Positions 1 to 5,991 of a DNA stretch of 12,797 bases are shown piece by piece. Source of the DNA: Acidimicrobiia bacterium (GTDB lineage: Bacteria > Actinomycetota > Acidimicrobiia > Spongiisociales > ZC4RG35); contig WHTL01000088.1 of the NCBI GenBank assembly GCA_009377735.1, forward strand, positions 1-12,797, written 5' to 3'. The position numbers were made by a program, and so were the translations under genes. The notes beneath the pieces are model-generated. The model had not been told where the DNA came from. It did no database searches and worked only from the letters and a program-made list of their open reading frames with translations. Each line of letters opens with the position of its first letter. The stretch's first letter is position 1.

Positions 1-236
1 CCCATCGAATCCACGACGGCGGTGGTGAGGCGATCCTGGCCACCCATGACTCGGTGATACGCGAGTCCCTACGGAGTGCGCTTGGTCCGCTCGACATCGA
101 AATGCTGTATGGGGTGCGTCCCGACGTGGCGGCCGAACTAGTCAAGAGGGGCCACTCCGTTCGGGTCTATCTCCCATATGGCGACGGGTGGTTCCGCTAT
201 GGGATGCGTCGTCTGGCAGAAGCACAAGGGCCATAG
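1..236 (+). CDS. Proline dehydrogenase, C-terminal fragment (5' end outside window)
   Basis: The reading frame is open from position 3 to a TAG stop at 234-236, giving 77 residues. It reads as the last strands and helix of the proline dehydrogenase TIM barrel: EAILATHD, then EMLYGVRPD, then VRVYLPYGDGWFRYGMRRLAE. The YGMRRLAE segment matches the family's Y-x-x-R-R-x-x-E helix, whose arginine pair binds the proline carboxylate (established for PutA). The enzyme oxidises L-proline to pyrroline-5-carboxylate with FAD, the first step of proline catabolism. The protein ends just after this helix, as monofunctional actinobacterial enzymes do, so it is not a full PutA fusion with the P5C dehydrogenase on its C-terminal side. 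The start and FAD-binding core lie upstream of the window. Identity is confident; whether a P5C dehydrogenase gene lies upstream cannot be seen. Confidence 0.88.
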   Translation, partial: HRIHDGGGEAILATHDSVIRESLRSALGPLDIEMLYGVRPDVAAELVKRGHSVRVYLPYGDGWFRYGMRRLAEAQGP

Positions 237-283
237 TTGATGAAACACGGGTAACGTGCTCATGCCGCACGAATAGGGAACCG

Positions 284-1096
284 ATGAATGAAGATCGCTC
301 CAAGCTATTGGCACAGAGGTGGGACGACAGGGCCGAAGGCTACGACCGCTACTTCGTCCCGAGATTCGCGCCCTGGGTTGCCACTACGACCACGACCCTG
401 CTGGCACACCCGCTCCCACCGGGGCCGATCCTGGTGCCGTGCTGCGGCACCTTCCCCGAACTCCCGGCGATCGCAGCCGCCCACCCCGAGAGTGAGATCG
501 TGGGGATCGACATCTCCCAAGGCATGCTCGCCCGGGCGCGCCGTCGCACCACCGCCCACCCCCGCACCCGCCTCCTGCACGGCGACGCTCTCGACATCTA
601 CTCCCGCTGGCCTGGCACGGCCGCAGCAGTCATATCGGTATTTGGTCTCCAGCAGCTTCCCGATCCGCCCACCGCCTTGGCCGGCTGGGTGTCCGCTCTG
701 CGCCCTGGGGGCGTCCTTTCTGTGACGTGCTGGCCGGACGAGCCCGAGAACGACGGCCCGTTCGCACTGCTCGACGCCGTTGTGAACGAGGTCATCCCAC
801 AAACCGCCGACGATGCGGACTGGCACCTCCGTCTGTCCGACGCAGTCACGTCGGCAGGGGCCGAGGTCGAACACGACGTTCCCGTGGCGCATCCCATCAT
901 CCACCCCAACGCGGAGGCGTTCTGGATGGCCATGACCGAAGGCGGCCGCCTGCGCAACCTCGGCATGTCCCATGGAGAGACGTTCGTCGCCCAACTCCGC
1001 AACCGATTCCTCGACCGAGCCCCGGCTGGTCCATGGCAACACCAGCCAACCGCCCGGTTGATCGTTGCCCGCATGCCCTTGGGCGTGAGCGGATAG
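284..1096 (+). CDS. Class I SAM-dependent methyltransferase
   Basis: 270 residues from ATG 284, chosen because AGGGA lies 7-8 bases upstream and the protein then begins with a typical helix (MNEDRSKLLAQRWDDRAEGYDRY). The frame stays open back to 188, but that part overlaps the proline dehydrogenase gene and reads poorly. The Rossmann core has motif I at residues 49-60 (ILVPCCGTFPEL), an acidic residue at the end of strand 2 (GIDIS, D76) for the ribose, GDALD near 100-104, and the post-motif LRPGG at 139-143. Motif I is degenerate: the usual acidic residue and first glycine of D-x-G-C-G-x-G are V and C here, and the last glycine is F. The overall plan resembles UbiE/COQ5-like methyltransferases, but the C-terminal third (160-270), which normally sets the substrate, is not one I recognise. 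It lies 47 bases after the proline dehydrogenase gene and may be cotranscribed. The substrate is unknown. Confidence 0.82.
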   Translation: MNEDRSKLLAQRWDDRAEGYDRYFVPRFAPWVATTTTTLLAHPLPPGPILVPCCGTFPELPAIAAAHPESEIVGIDISQGMLARARRRTTAHPRTRLLHGDALDIYSRWPGTAAAVISVFGLQQLPDPPTALAGWVSALRPGGVLSVTCWPDEPENDGPFALLDAVVNEVIPQTADDADWHLRLSDAVTSAGAEVEHDVPVAHPIIHPNAEAFWMAMTEGGRLRNLGMSHGETFVAQLRNRFLDRAPAGPWQHQPTARLIVARMPLGVSG

Positions 1097-1110
1097 GAGG
1101 ACGACGACGC

Positions 1111-1191
1111 ATGCTAGCGGGTCAGTCGCGGCGGCGACCGTCCCTATCCGCTGATGCCCCTAGGGACCACTTGTACTCGCATGTACATTGA
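1111..1191 (+). CDS. Possible 26-residue small ORF between methyltransferase and antitoxin
   Basis: A strong AGGAGG (1095-1100) overlaps the methyltransferase stop, and an ATG follows after 10 bases. The 26-codon frame is arginine-rich at first (MLAGQSRRRPSLSADAPRDH) and ends with TGA at 1189-1191, overlapping an ATG at 1191 in the antitoxin frame (TGATG). The arrangement could couple translation into the antitoxin gene. The peptide has no recognisable domain, and its 3' part coincides with the TGTAC boxes, so it may be only a by-product of promoter and operator sequence. Low confidence. Confidence 0.2.
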   Translation: MLAGQSRRRPSLSADAPRDHLYSHVH

Positions 1192-1205
1192 TGTACCTTT
1201 ACGTC
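1171..1205 (+). promoter_or_regulatory. Candidate leaderless promoter with three phased TGTAC operator boxes
   Basis: TGTAC occurs at 1172-1176, 1182-1186 and 1192-1196, exactly 10 bp apart and so on one face of the helix; the middle copy extends to the palindrome ATGTACAT (1181-1188). TTGTAC (1171-1176) and TACCTT (1194-1199) sit 17 bp apart, like -35 and -10 boxes, with 6 bases between the -10 and the ATG at 1206, which suggests a leaderless transcript. From memory, the E. coli YefM-YoeB operator is built on TGTACA cores. The downstream antitoxin belongs to the same Phd/YefM superfamily, so autorepression is a natural inference. The motifs and spacing are seen; promoter activity and binding are inferred. 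Confidence 0.55.
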
Positions 1206-1499
1206 ATGGACACCACCATGAGTGTCAGCGAGGCCCGAGCCGCGCTCCCCGACATCCTCAATCGTGTCTCCGACGGAGACGAGGTCACCATTACCCGTCA
1301 CGGTAAAGCGGTCGCCGTGGTTATCCGTCCCGATGTTCTACGGTCCCGTCGGGCTTCCGAAACCCTGGCCACGGCTTCTCGAATCAGGGAGGCCGTCGAT
1401 GGCGCGCGTGAGGCACCCCTTCAAACCCGCGGCGGACTCGGCCACGAATACGCCGATGAACTTATCTCCGAAGTGCGTACTGGTCGGGACGCCAGGTAG
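1206..1499 (+). CDS. Phd/YefM-family antitoxin
   Basis: 97 residues. The N-terminal half is a typical Phd/YefM fold: SVSEARAALPDILNRV (residues 6-21), then DGDEVTITRHGKAVAVVI (23-40). This half of the family dimerises and binds the operator DNA. The C-terminal half (about 50-97) is hydrophilic and probably the toxin-wrapping segment. ATG 1206 fits family starts, which begin a few residues before the VSEAR motif; ATG 1191, TTG 1188 and ATG 1218 are in-frame alternatives. There is no clear Shine-Dalgarno before 1206, consistent with the leaderless promoter proposed above. The PIN-domain toxin gene begins 8 bases after the stop, so the two form an operon. The antitoxin should neutralise the toxin and repress the pair. 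Family assignment is confident; toxin specificity and autoregulation are inferred. Confidence 0.9.
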   Translation: MDTTMSVSEARAALPDILNRVSDGDEVTITRHGKAVAVVIRPDVLRSRRASETLATASRIREAVDGAREAPLQTRGGLGHEYADELISEVRTGRDAR

Positions 1500-1507
1500 A
1501 GAGAGGG

Positions 1508-1933
1508 ATGGACGCCTTCGACGCCGATGTGCTGATCTATGCCGCCACTCGTGATCATCCGTTAGGGCGACGCGTCCGTGCCCTCTTCCCGGTCGGTATC
1601 GAACCTGCCCACATCGGCGAGACGGGGATCGGATCTGTGTTGCTTCTCCCCGAGCTCCTGAGCAAGCCACTCCGAGACGACGCCGAGAGCGAGCTCTCCG
1701 AGCTAGCGTCCCTGCTGTCACACCTCGAGCTACTCCCCGTTGATCGAGCAACCGCCGAGTTGGCGACGGCCCTGGGGGCGGCCCATGGGTTGCGAGCAGC
1801 CGATGCAATCCACCTGGCCACCGCCGTCGGTGCCGGCGCCGACCGGTTCATCACCAACAACCGACGTGACTTCCCGGCCTCCATAGATGAGGTCGACGTC
1901 ACCTACCCCGCCGACCTTCCCTCACCGGACTGA
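1508..1933 (+). CDS. vapC: PIN-domain toxin, VapC-like ribonuclease
   Basis: 141 residues, the usual VapC length. The acidic residues of the PIN active site are all present: D5 in FDADVLIYA, E49 in LLLPELLSKP, D99 in RAADAIHLATA, and D112 in GADRFITNNRRDF. D7 replaces the common asparagine of the first motif. Members of this family are Mg2+-dependent ribonucleases that cleave tRNA, rRNA or other structured RNA and are held inactive by the partner protein. ATG 1508 follows GAGAGGG directly, a purine-rich site at very short spacing, so translation probably depends on coupling to the antitoxin gene 8 bases upstream. The partner here is a Phd/YefM-type protein rather than an AbrB- or MetJ-type VapB, a combination known from other genomes. 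The RNA target cannot be predicted. Confidence 0.92.
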   Translation: MDAFDADVLIYAATRDHPLGRRVRALFPVGIEPAHIGETGIGSVLLLPELLSKPLRDDAESELSELASLLSHLELLPVDRATAELATALGAAHGLRAADAIHLATAVGAGADRFITNNRRDFPASIDEVDVTYPADLPSPD

Positions 1934-1959
1934 TTCTCCCCCTCTCCGGCGGGGGGGAA
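1934..1959. terminator. Hairpin between convergent toxin and nuclease genes
   Basis: TTCTCCCCC (1934-1942) can pair with GGGGGGGAA (1951-1959) as nine consecutive pairs, one of them a T-G wobble, around an 8-base loop. It begins right after the toxin stop and lies 10 bases from the nuclease stop on the other strand, the expected place for a shared terminator. There is no T-run on either side, so it would be the T-less type often proposed in high-GC bacteria. Confidence 0.5.
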
Positions 1960-1969
1960 CTGGTTCCAA

Positions 1970-2782
1970 TCACTCCTCTTCGGATGTGTTGATCGCCGGG
2001 CCCAACTCTGCAAGGGCGGCGCCGAGGAAGCGGTAGGTCCACTCCTCGGCGAACTTGCGGGTGTCGCAGAACACGATGGGGACCCTCGGATATCGCACCT
2101 GGAGCCGGGCCACCAGTTCGGGAAGAAACCCCGGTTCGACATACTTCGCCTTGAACAGTGCCGTGTAGCGATCCTCCACCACCACGGCAGCCGCTGATAA
2201 GCCCGACAACTCCGCCATGGCAAATCCAAGGGACCCCGACACCAGGTCGGTCTGCAGGTTCTCCATGGTCTTGCGCTCCACAGCGGCAACCACGAAGTCG
2301 CCTACCATCACCGCATAGTCACCAACTGAGAGAGCACGCCGCTCGGTGGTGACCGGTCGTTCGGCGAAGCGATACGGATAACGCTCCCGGGTGTCCACCG
2401 TCACGGTCCAGTGGTCCAGTCCCGAGGCGCGACGCTTGGGTACGCGTACACCCGGACGCGCCTTGCGAGCCACCTTGGCGGTCTGCCAGAGGATCACCTC
2501 ACGGCCCCGGCTCCGGGTGTAAACGAACTGACTCCGGAAGTTGATCCCCCTGTCGAGCACCAGATCGATGGCCGATCCGCGTCGGCGACACACCTTAACC
2601 GGCACCTCTTCGACGATCTCGGCGCCATCGGGCCACTCATCCAAGGGATGGCAGTAGGCGCGGTTGGCTCGCGGCCAGGTCTCCCTCGTCTTGAGGAGGA
2701 CACCGCCCTCTAGAGGGAGTCTCAGCAGATAGGGAAGACTCGACTCGGCATCAGGATTGAGCGCCACGACGAACGTTTCCAT
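1970..2782 (-). CDS. ERCC4-domain (XPF-type) nuclease
   Basis: 270 residues from ATG 2782. The C-terminal half is an ERCC4 nuclease domain: VDTRERYPYRF (129-139), ERRALSVGDYAV (147-158), VERKTMENLQTD (168-179). The GDY...ERK...D pattern is the XPF/Mus81 metal-binding catalytic motif. It continues with AAVVVEDRY, RVPIVFCDTRKFAEEWTYRFL. The N-terminal 120 residues (METFVVALNPD, SLPYLLRLPL, then a basic stretch) match the front half of similar actinobacterial proteins I recall, usually labelled only as ERCC4-domain proteins. I know of no defined role. Structure-specific DNA cleavage in repair is the family-based guess. No helix-hairpin-helix or helicase domain is present. The frame is open to a GTG at 2908 (312 residues), but ATG 2782 fits the homologs and has a promoter-like sequence placed for a leaderless message. 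Confidence 0.85.
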   Translation of the reverse strand: METFVVALNPDAESSLPYLLRLPLEGGVLLKTRETWPRANRAYCHPLDEWPDGAEIVEEVPVKVCRRRGSAIDLVLDRGINFRSQFVYTRSRGREVILWQTAKVARKARPGVRVPKRRASGLDHWTVTVDTRERYPYRFAERPVTTERRALSVGDYAVMVGDFVVAAVERKTMENLQTDLVSGSLGFAMAELSGLSAAAVVVEDRYTALFKAKYVEPGFLPELVARLQVRYPRVPIVFCDTRKFAEEWTYRFLGAALAELGPAINTSEEE

Positions 2783-2818
2783 GGACGCGATTGTGCCATC
2801 GCGGGGAACGTCTTCCAA
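2783..2818 (-). promoter_or_regulatory. Candidate leaderless promoter of the ERCC4 nuclease gene
   Basis: On the minus strand, TTGGAA (2818-2813) and CACAAT (2795-2790) are separated by exactly 17 bp, and 7 bases follow before ATG 2782. This would start transcription at or next to the start codon and explains the absence of a Shine-Dalgarno. Each box matches four of six sigma-70 consensus positions, so this is suggestive only. It supports the shorter nuclease start over GTG 2908. Confidence 0.4.
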
Positions 2819-2827
2819 CGGAAATGA

Positions 2828-2979
2828 CCGACGATCCGTCGGGATGATGTCGAAATCCGGTCTCGACGCGTAGAGAACGCGTAAGGGCTGGCCAACCTCG
2901 ATCCTCACCCGTGTATCAACGGACAGGTGGCGTGCGGTCCCGTTGGGGTCGTACCGCGCAACGCGGCCAAAAGGGACCG
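2828..2979 (+). promoter_or_regulatory. Structured leader of the potassium transporter gene, with ribosome-site-sequestering hairpin
   Basis: With the nuclease starting at 2782, 201 bp separate the divergent genes. The best structure is 2935-2979. CGGTCCC (2935-2941) pairs with GGGACCG (2973-2979). Inside it TTGG (2943-2946) pairs with CCAA (2967-2970), and CCGCG (2954-2958) pairs with CGCGG (2962-2966) around a CAA triloop, leaving a 7-base bulge at 2947-2953. That is 16 Watson-Crick pairs. The 3' strand contains AAAAGGGA (2969-2976), the likely Shine-Dalgarno for GTG 2984, so folding would hide the ribosome site. Upstream are a hairpin CCGACG-ATC-CGTCGG (2828-2842), GTCGA/TCGAC (2849-2853/2863-2867), and two ACGCGTA copies 11 bp apart (2866-2872, 2877-2883) that can pair. 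TATCAA at 2914-2919 is a weak -10. The pairing is seen; control by it is inferred. No known riboswitch class was recognised. Confidence 0.45.
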
Positions 2980-2983
2980 GATC

Positions 2984-5305
2984 GTGAGAAACAAATCTGA
3001 AATGAACATCAAGCGGAGGCTCTTCGGACGACCGCTGGCGTCTGCCGACGAAGAGCGTCAGCTCCTACCGAAAAGGCTGGCTCTTCCGGTTTTCGCATCA
3101 GATCCCCTCTCATCGGTCGCCTACGCCACCGAGGAAGCGATGTTGGTGCTGGCTCTCGCCGGTGCGGCCGCATTCGAGCTGCTGACGCCAATCTCGCTCG
3201 CCATTGCCACGTTGCTGCTGATAGTCATCGTGTCTTATCGCCAGACGATCAAGGCCTACCCCGATGGCGGTGGCGCCTTCATCGTTGCCAACGCCAATCT
3301 CGGCATCCGAACCGGCACCGTGGCGGCGGCTGCCTTGTTGACCGACTACGTGTTGACCGTTTCGGTGTCGGTGGCGGCGGGTGTGGCGGCAATCACGTCT
3401 GCCGTACCCGGACTGCTCGATTCAAGGGTGGCGATCGCCATCGGATTCGTCGCACTCGTCACCATTGCCAATCTGCGTGGTGTCAAGGAGGCGTCGACTC
3501 TCTTCGCCGCCCCCACCTATCTGTTCGTCGTCACCGTGGCGGTCATGCTCATCACCGGCTTCGTCAGGTGTTTCGACGGTGCGTGTCCGACAGCGGTCTC
3601 TTCTGGTGTCGATTTGGAGCCGGAGGTGGGAGCCGTTGGGCTATTTCTGGTGTTGCGGGCGTTTGCCTCCGGCTCGACCGCCCTCACCGGTGTGGAGGCA
3701 ATCGCTAATGGAGTTCAGGCTTTCCGGGAACCGAAGGCGCATAACGCGGTAAGAACACTCGGGGTCATGGGCGCTATCTCGATATCGATGTTCCTGGGAA
3801 TCTCGACATTGGCGCGCTGGTTCGATGTGAGAATCTCCGAGGAGACCATCGACACCTATGGGACCGTCATCTCCCAGATCGGGAGGGTCGCCTTCGGTGG
3901 TGGCTTCGGCTTCTATGTCCTGCAGGTGTCCACCGCAGCTATCCTCATCCTCGCCGCCAACACCGCATATCAGGACTTTCCACGTCTCTCGGCCATCCTG
4001 GCGAAACACAAGCTGATTCCACGCCAGTATTTGAACCGAGGTGACCGTCTGGTCTTCTCCAACGGGATCATCACACTGGCGGTGGCGGCAGCAGCCCTCC
4101 TCATGATTTTCGACGCAGAAGTGAGTCGCCTCATCCAGCTCTACGTGGTCGGTGTGTTCACTGCCTTCACCTTGAGTCAGAGCGGAATGATCCGCCATTG
4201 GATACAGAACAAGGAGCCGGGGTGGCGGCGATCGGTGATTATCAACACGATCGGAGCAGCCACCACCGGGCTGGTCCTCGTCGTGATCACGACGGTGAAG
4301 TTCGCTCACGGGGCATGGATCGTGACCCTGGCAATACCGCTTCTCGTGTGGGTGATGTTGAGCATCAGACACCATTACCAGGGTGTGGCCTCTCAGCTCC
4401 GGCAGATTCCCACACTTGCCACACCCCGTCCCACCCGGGTGCTGGTGCTGGTAGCCCACAACGACGACGGAACGGATCGAGCCATCCAATACGCCGAAAC
4501 GCTCACGGCGGAGGCGATCACCTGTGTCCATGCCGAAGAGTCCCGCTCTGACGACCTGGTATTTGGGTGGAATGCCACCCACCCGGATCACGTGTTGGAG
4601 ATCCTCCCTGGAGAGACGGAGTCGATAGCTCGGCGCATCGTGCAACGAGTTCGGCGGGAGCTAGAGGACCACCCCCATTCGACCGTCACCGTTGTCCTGG
4701 CCGACCGGGTAAGGATCCGCTCGATGCTGGCTCCATTCGCCCACCGGCACAGCCTGGCGATCAAGTCACGGTTGTTGTTCGAGCCGGGAGTCGTGGTGAC
4801 CGACCTGAATGTGCAGCGTAGATCCCGACAAAGCCGCCTCCCCCTGATGAGGGTGGGACACGTCGAGCAGGTGGTGCTCATCGCCGACACGACACGGCCG
4901 ATCAGGGAGGCACTCGCCTACGCCCAGGCGCTCGGGCCAGCAGTGACTGCGGTGCATGTCGATGTCGACGCCTCGCAAACGGAGAGGCTGGAGCGGCAAT
5001 GGGATGAGGCGGACTACGACTTCGATCTTGAGGTGATACCGAGCCCGTATCGGGCCATCATCGGCCCCCTCGTCGGGTATCTGCGTCAGCGTCGCCGCAT
5101 CGCCACCCCGGGCACCCTGATCTCAGTTGTCATCCCGGAATTCGTGGTGCCGGGCCGGGTTGCCCAGCTCCTGCACAACCAGACGGGTCTCGCCATCAAG
5201 GGGCTGCTGGCCGCCGAGTCCGGCATCGCCGTGACCAGCGTCCCCTTCCATCTTCAACCCAACGGCCGGGAACGAGCGGGTGGTGGCGATCCGCGTCAGA
5301 CCTGA
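2984..5305 (+). CDS. KimA/KUP-type potassium uptake permease (APC superfamily) with long cytoplasmic tail
   Basis: 773 residues from GTG 2984, which has AAAAGGGA upstream; ATG 3002 (767 residues) is the alternative and fits family starts but lacks a Shine-Dalgarno. Residues 30-465 form about 12 membrane segments of the APC fold. Potassium-site residues recalled from B. subtilis KimA (D36, Y43, D117, Y118, T121, S125) have counterparts at identical spacing: D40 and Y47 in FASDPLSSVAYA, D121, Y122, T125 and S129 in LLTDYVLTVSVS. TALTG (232-236) and Y387 are plausible further ligands. The tail (about 480-773) holds two alpha/beta units starting RVLVLVAHND (485) and VEQVVLIADT (627), resembling universal-stress folds and probably regulatory. 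Likely role: proton-coupled K+ uptake in the inner membrane. The gene runs into kdpE from the opposite strand, overlapping 10 bp, which supports a potassium role. Transport of another cation or amino acid is less likely. Confidence 0.85.
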   Translation: MRNKSEMNIKRRLFGRPLASADEERQLLPKRLALPVFASDPLSSVAYATEEAMLVLALAGAAAFELLTPISLAIATLLLIVIVSYRQTIKAYPDGGGAFIVANANLGIRTGTVAAAALLTDYVLTVSVSVAAGVAAITSAVPGLLDSRVAIAIGFVALVTIANLRGVKEASTLFAAPTYLFVVTVAVMLITGFVRCFDGACPTAVSSGVDLEPEVGAVGLFLVLRAFASGSTALTGVEAIANGVQAFREPKAHNAVRTLGVMGAISISMFLGISTLARWFDVRISEETIDTYGTVISQIGRVAFGGGFGFYVLQVSTAAILILAANTAYQDFPRLSAILAKHKLIPRQYLNRGDRLVFSNGIITLAVAAAALLMIFDAEVSRLIQLYVVGVFTAFTLSQSGMIRHWIQNKEPGWRRSVIINTIGAATTGLVLVVITTVKFAHGAWIVTLAIPLLVWVMLSIRHHYQGVASQLRQIPTLATPRPTRVLVLVAHNDDGTDRAIQYAETLTAEAITCVHAEESRSDDLVFGWNATHPDHVLEILPGETESIARRIVQRVRRELEDHPHSTVTVVLADRVRIRSMLAPFAHRHSLAIKSRLLFEPGVVVTDLNVQRRSRQSRLPLMRVGHVEQVVLIADTTRPIREALAYAQALGPAVTAVHVDVDASQTERLERQWDEADYDFDLEVIPSPYRAIIGPLVGYLRQRRRIATPGTLISVVIPEFVVPGRVAQLLHNQTGLAIKGLLAAESGIAVTSVPFHLQPNGRERAGGGDPRQT

Positions 5306-5991
5306 CCTTCATCGGGGTCCGGCTCGAATCGGTATCCCATTCCCGGTTCGGTTAGGAAGTAGCGGGGCCGGGACGGCTCCGGCTCGAGCTTTCTACGGAT
5401 CTGGGCAATGTAGGAACGCAGATAGTGGGTTTCGTCCTCGTAGCTGGGTCCCCATACCTCCCTGAGGATCATCTTCTGGGAGATGAGGCGACCGGGATTC
5501 CGCACCAGAATCTCCAACATGCCCCATTCCGTGGGAGTCAGATGAACCTCCGTGCCACCGATGTGCACTCGCTTGGCAGAGAGGTCGATGGTGAAATGGG
5601 GAGTGTCCACGGCTGCTTTCTCGTCAGATGGTGTCGCCCGCCGTAGGGCGGCGCGGACTCTGGCGAGTAGCTCGCCCATCCCGAACGGCTTGGCCACGTA
5701 ATCGTCGGCTCCGGCATCTAGGGCCTCTATCTTGTCACCCTCGCTGCCCCGCGCCGACAGGACGATGATCGGCATCTCCGACCAACCTCGAATGCTGCGG
5801 ATCACTTCGAGCCCATCCAACATGGGCAGACCCAGGTCGACGATCACGAGATCCGGGCGCTTGTCGGCGGTTCTCCTCAGGGCGGCGGCACCGTCGGTGG
5901 CGGCGTCGACCTCATACCCACGCACCTTCAGGTTGGTGACGAGGGCACGCACCAGCGAGCGATCGTCCTCGACCACGAGCACCCTGGTCAT
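5296..5991 (-). CDS. kdpE: KdpE, response regulator of the potassium-responsive two-component system
   Basis: 231 residues, typical OmpR/PhoB-type length. The receiver domain (1-115) has the acidic pair D9-D10, the phosphoacceptor D52 in VIVDLGLP, S79 in VLSA and K101 in AKPF. The DNA-binding winged helix (about 130-225) includes HLTPTEWGMLEILVRNPGRL, WGPSYEDETHYLRSYIAQIRRKLEP and PGMGYRF, close to KdpE rather than generic OmpR regulators. Its ATG overlaps the kdpD stop by four bases (ATGA), so translation is coupled. In other bacteria phosphorylated KdpE activates kdpFABC when K+ is low or osmotic stress is high. No kdpFABC lies here; the nearest candidate target is the convergent transporter, whose last 10 bp overlap this gene. 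No KdpE box was recognised upstream of either transcription unit. Confidence 0.93.
   Translation of the reverse strand: MTRVLVVEDDRSLVRALVTNLKVRGYEVDAATDGAAALRRTADKRPDLVIVDLGLPMLDGLEVIRSIRGWSEMPIIVLSARGSEGDKIEALDAGADDYVAKPFGMGELLARVRAALRRATPSDEKAAVDTPHFTIDLSAKRVHIGGTEVHLTPTEWGMLEILVRNPGRLISQKMILREVWGPSYEDETHYLRSYIAQIRRKLEPEPSRPRYFLTEPGMGYRFEPDPDEGQV

Noticed and set aside
305..1042. 245-codon open frame on the minus strand opposite the methyltransferase gene
   Set aside because: No recognisable domain and arginine/glycine-rich shadow composition, fully inside a better-supported gene.
2783..2908. N-terminal extension of the ERCC4 nuclease from GTG 2908
   Set aside because: The frame is open, but homologs as I recall them begin at the METFVVALNP position, and a promoter-like sequence fits a start at 2782. 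Kept as an alternative in the gene entry, not preferred.
2783..2983. c-di-AMP (ydaO-type) riboswitch before the KimA-like gene
   Set aside because: The position is right for this transporter family, but the conserved words and pseudoknotted layout that I recall for the class are not visible; the hairpin at 2935-2979 is different.
3641..4645. 334-codon open frame on the minus strand opposite the transporter gene
   Set aside because: It is rich in H, G, D and R without any domain or hydrophobic core, and lies wholly opposite a gene with clear family motifs; long antisense frames are common in GC-rich DNA.
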